Shown here piece after piece: positions 32,345-34,400 of a stretch of DNA of 34,400 bases (the first letter of the stretch is position 1; every line of letters starts with the position of its first letter). Origin of the DNA: Actinomadura bangladeshensis (GTDB lineage Bacteria > Actinomycetota > Actinomycetes > Streptosporangiales > Streptosporangiaceae); contig NZ_SMJW01000066.1 of assembly GCF_004348335.1 (NCBI RefSeq), positions 1 to 34,400 of the forward strand, written 5' to 3'. A program made the translations under genes and the position numbers. Under the pieces are notes generated by a model. The model saw only the letters and a program-made list of their open reading frames with translations, did not search any database and was not told the DNA's origin.

Positions 32345-32351
32345 CGGTGAC

Positions 32352-32708
32352 GTGCGACGGTTCCTCACTCCGGGATGGCTCGGGCTGCACGCGCTCGCGA
32401 TCGTGCTGTGCGGCGCGTTCCTCGGGTTCGGCTGGTGGCAGTTCGACCGCGCCCAGTCCGGCAACGACCGCAGCTGGGCCTACACGTTCGAATGGCCCCT
32501 GTTCGCGATCTTCGTGATCGTGATGTGGGTCAAGATGATCCGGGACGAGCGGGACGGTGTGACCCCCGCGCCGACGGTGATCGAAGAGCCCGCCGAAGCC
32601 GCCGTCAAGCGGGAGCTGATCAAGCAGCACGAGGAAGAGGACCCCGCCCTCGCGGCCTACAACCGCTACCTCGCCCGGCTCAACTCCGAGGGCCGCGGCG
32701 GCCGCTGA
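32352..32708 (+). CDS. Small conserved membrane protein, 118 residues
   Basis: (M)RRFLTPGWLGLHALAIVLCG opens a protein with two TM helices (about 9-29 and 47-62) separated by GWWQFDRAQSGNDRSWAYTF, and a 55-residue charged cytoplasmic tail. The sequence fits actinobacterial small membrane proteins annotated as hypothetical. I do not know the function. The GTG at 32352 is supported by its leaderless -10. It lies 58 bp upstream of the DUF3817 gene and is probably co-transcribed with it. Confidence 0.85.
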   Translation: MRRFLTPGWLGLHALAIVLCGAFLGFGWWQFDRAQSGNDRSWAYTFEWPLFAIFVIVMWVKMIRDERDGVTPAPTVIEEPAEAAVKRELIKQHEEEDPALAAYNRYLARLNSEGRGGR

Positions 32709-32766
32709 CCCCTCGTGCGGGCCCCGCCCCGGGGCGCCCGGCCCGCCGAACGAAAGGTGTGTTCCC

Positions 32767-33114
32767 GTGGAAGGCGCGGTCACCAGGTACCGGATCCTGG
32801 CGCTGATCGTCGGCACGCTCCTGCTGCTGCTGACGGTCGGGATGGTCCTCAAGTACGGTCCGACCGACTCGCCGGAGATGGTGGGCATCGTGTCGCCCGT
32901 CCACGGCTTCTTCTACATGGTCTATGTGGCGCTGGCGTTCGACCTGTGGCGGCGCACCGGCTGGCCGCTCGGCAAGATGGTGCTGATCGTCCTCGGCGGC
33001 GTCGTGCCGCTGATGACCTTCTTCGTCGAGCACAAGATCGTCCGGGAGGCGCGCGCGCTGCCCGCCGCCGAGCCCGAGGCCGACGCCGAGACCGAGGCGC
33101 AGCCGAGCGCCTGA
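32767..33114 (+). CDS. DUF3817-domain membrane protein
   Basis: The 115-residue protein has three TM helices (about 8-26, 43-60 and 69-90), with the DUF3817 hallmarks SPVHGFFYMVYVALAFDLW and GGVVPLMTFFVEHKIV. The C-terminal 25 residues are Glu/Ala-rich and cytoplasmic. Family function is unknown; homologues are widespread in actinobacteria and often lie next to the preceding type of small membrane protein. AAAGG lies about 8 nt before the GTG at 32767. Confidence 0.9.
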   Translation: MEGAVTRYRILALIVGTLLLLLTVGMVLKYGPTDSPEMVGIVSPVHGFFYMVYVALAFDLWRRTGWPLGKMVLIVLGGVVPLMTFFVEHKIVREARALPAAEPEADAETEAQPSA

Positions 33115-33149
33115 TCCGCTCCAGGGGCTGGTGCCGGGCCCTCCCGTCG

Positions 33150-33178
33150 CCTAACGTTTGACTCAGTCAAACGTTAGG
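33150..33178. promoter_or_regulatory. 29-bp perfect palindrome, probable MarR operator
   Basis: CCTAACGTTTGACT (33150-33163), a central C and the exact reverse complement (33165-33178) form a perfect dyad. TAACGT at its left arm could be a -10, and the right arm overlaps the AGGAGG ribosome-binding site (33176-33181) of the MarR-GNAT gene. Autoregulation by that protein is the likely role. Confidence 0.85.
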
Positions 33179-33188
33179 AGGCCGCGAC

Positions 33189-34112
33189 ATGGAGGTGACC
33201 GCCGAGGACATCGGCACGGTCCGCGCGTTCAACCGCTTCTACACCGGAGTCATCGGGGTGCTCGGCGAGGGGCTCGTCCGCTCGCCCTACTCGCTGACCG
33301 AGGCGCGGGTGATCTTCGAGCTGGCCCAGCGGGGCGACGCCGAGGTCCTCGCGCTGCGCCGCGCGCTCGACCTCGACGCCGGGTACCTCAGCCGGATGCT
33401 GGCCCGCTTCGAGGCCGACGGGCTGCTCGTGCGCGAGCGCGCCGCAGGCGATGCCCGCCGCCAGATCGCCCGGCTCACCCCGCGCGGCCGCGAGGTGTTC
33501 GCCATGCTGGACGAGCGGACCGCCGCCGAGATCCGCGAGCTGCTGGAGGGTCTGCCGCCCGCCGAGCGCGGCCGGCTGCTCGCCGCGATGCGCACCGTCC
33601 ACGGCATCCTCGGGGACCGCCCGCGCCCGGACGGCGTCGTCCTGCGCCCGCTGCGCCCCGGCGACCTCGGCTGGGTGGTCGAGCGCAACGGCGCACTCTA
33701 CGACGCCGAGTGCGGGTGGGACCGCACCTACGAGGCGCTCGTCGCCACGGTCGTCGCCGACTACGTGCGCGACCACGACCCGGAGCGCGAGAACGCGTGG
33801 ATCGCCGAGTCCGGCGGCGTCCGCGTGGGCGCGGTGTTCTGCGTCGAGCGCGCGGAGGACGTCGCGCAGCTGCGGCTGCTGCACGTCGAGCCGGACGCCC
33901 GCGGCCTGGGGGTCGGCGCCGCGCTCGTCGACGCGTGCGTCCGCTTCGCCGCCGAGGCCGGCTACGCCGAGATCATGCTGTGGACGACGGCGCTGCAGCG
34001 CCCGGCGCACCGCCTCTATCAGCGGGCCGGGTTCGTCCTGGAGGACGAGGAGCCGCCCGTGGAGCGCTTCGGCGACGTCGTCCACGGGCAGGTCTGGCGG
34101 AAGAAGCTGTGA
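33189..34112 (+). CDS. MarR transcription regulator fused to GNAT acetyltransferase
   Basis: This 307-residue protein has an N-terminal MarR winged helix (about 1-145: TEARVIFELAQRG, LRRALDLDAGYLSRMLARFE, and wing VRERAAGDARRQIARLT) and a C-terminal GNAT domain (about 150-305) with the acetyl-CoA motif LLHVEPDARGLGVGAALV and WTTALQRPAHRLYQRAGFV. Such fusions are known in actinobacteria and usually act as bifunctional regulators/acetyltransferases of unknown substrate. AGGAGG lies 7 nt before the ATG at 33189. A 29-bp palindrome covers the ribosome-binding site, so it should control its own expression. A hairpin terminator follows. Confidence 0.93.
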   Translation: MEVTAEDIGTVRAFNRFYTGVIGVLGEGLVRSPYSLTEARVIFELAQRGDAEVLALRRALDLDAGYLSRMLARFEADGLLVRERAAGDARRQIARLTPRGREVFAMLDERTAAEIRELLEGLPPAERGRLLAAMRTVHGILGDRPRPDGVVLRPLRPGDLGWVVERNGALYDAECGWDRTYEALVATVVADYVRDHDPERENAWIAESGGVRVGAVFCVERAEDVAQLRLLHVEPDARGLGVGAALVDACVRFAAEAGYAEIMLWTTALQRPAHRLYQRAGFVLEDEEPPVERFGDVVHGQVWRKKL

Positions 34113-34117
34113 GCCGA

Positions 34118-34146
34118 GCCCGTGGAGGCGCGATGCCTCCACGGGC
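34118..34146 (+). terminator. Hairpin terminator after MarR-GNAT gene
   Basis: GCCCGTGGAGGC (34118-34129) and GCCTCCACGGGC (34135-34146) form a perfect 12-bp stem with loop GCGAT. Confidence 0.85.
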
Positions 34147-34164
34147 CCGGATCCGCAGCGATCC

Positions 34165-34400
34165 CTAACTGCGTCGGCGGCCGGGACGGGGGTCGGACGG
34201 AGTTCCGGCCGCCTGTGCACTACCGGCGTACCGCCGGTTCTGCTGGGGGCTGATTCCCACCTCCCTTCCCGCTCTGTGGCCGGGCGGGGGCGTGACGGCC
34301 CGACCGGCCTCGGGGGAGGGCGCCGTGCGGCGCCCGGACGTCTCGGACCGGGCCGGCGGCGCGCTGGGACGGGGCGGCCGGCCCGGCCGCCCCGTCCCAG
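34165..34400 (-). CDS. Possible C-terminal end of a leftward gene (uncertain)
   Basis: On the minus strand one frame stays open from the window edge to TAG at 34165-34167, encoding a Pro/Arg/Ser/Gly-rich end whose last part is QQNRRYAGSAQAAGTPSDP and then PGRRRS. This could be the disordered tail of a protein that begins outside the window. Codon third positions become less GC-biased in the last 35 codons, which argues against coding, and a 17-bp hairpin (34364-34400) lies inside it. A non-coding leader or terminator region is the alternative. Confidence 0.25.
   Translation of the reverse strand, partial: GTGRPGRPPRPSAPPARSETSGRRTAPSPEAGRAVTPPPGHRAGREVGISPQQNRRYAGSAQAAGTPSDPRPGRRRS
34364..34400. 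terminator. Hairpin at the right edge
   Basis: CTGGGACGGGGCGGCCG (34364-34380) pairs perfectly with 34384-34400 across a 3-nt loop. It could be a terminator for a gene beyond the edge, but its continuation cannot be seen. Confidence 0.5.

Noticed and set aside
34250..34290. Cobalamin riboswitch on the minus strand
   Set aside because: A GGGAA...GGTG.GAATC-like string is seen, but the CCGCAACUGU-type and later conserved boxes are not found, so it is not listed as a feature.
1..34400. CRISPR array, tRNA, rRNA, transposase, integrase or prophage
   Set aside because: No repeat/spacer pattern, cloverleaf with CCA end, rRNA segment or mobile-element protein was recognised. Subtle small RNAs would not be excluded by this reading.

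Overview
The window is 34.4 kb of very GC-rich DNA (strongly G/C-biased third codon positions, many GTG starts). It reads as an actinomycete chromosome. A complete conservon (sensor kinase, roadblock protein, DUF742 protein, small GTPase), an LCP cell-envelope protein, a DUF3817 membrane protein and start codons placed 6-7 nt behind TANNNT -10 boxes all fit a filamentous actinobacterium. A Streptosporangiales/Thermomonosporaceae-like host is my guess, not a demonstration. I see no rRNA, tRNA, CRISPR array, insertion sequence, integrase or phage gene.

Layout. 1-1111: 3' part of a family-A DNA polymerase, overlapping tail to tail with an SGNH hydrolase. 1093-3982: an MFS exporter/SGNH hydrolase operon divergent from a TetR regulator, with one copy of a 15-bp operator in each promoter. 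4055-8923: a leftward NitT/TauT-type ABC uptake operon (binding lipoprotein, two permeases, ATPase) followed by a PhzS-like FAD monooxygenase. 8924-9257: a 334-bp divergent control region. 9258-14198: the conservon, headed by a 1121-residue NIT-type sensor kinase. 14291-15097: a second SGNH hydrolase. 15104-19191: a lone STAS protein divergent from a 1189-residue protein with three tandem AAA+ modules. 19205-21205: an ABC exporter-type half transporter. 21363-24894: LCP protein, a 97-residue conserved protein, two tandem paralogous peptides of 52 and 51 residues that need to be annotated by hand, glutathione peroxidase and an SDR oxidoreductase. 25040-30977 (leftward): homocitrate/isopropylmalate synthase-like enzyme, SWIM zinc-finger protein, 883-residue DUF6493-like protein and an O6-alkylguanine transferase. 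31047-34112 (rightward): a helix-turn-helix/citrate synthase fusion, two small membrane proteins and a MarR-GNAT fusion preceded by a 29-bp perfect palindrome. The right edge (34168-34400) is uncertain: it may hold the end of a leftward gene or a structured non-coding element.

How parts may work together. The kinase, roadblock, DUF742 and GTPase genes overlap or nearly touch and should form one membrane-associated signalling complex; the kinase is transcribed divergently from the ABC uptake operon. TetR probably represses both itself and the exporter. The SWIM and DUF6493-like genes overlap by ATGA and should act as a pair. The best candidates for undescribed biology are this SWIM/DUF6493 pair, the triple-AAA protein in which two modules have lost key catalytic residues, and the tandem 50-residue paralogues.
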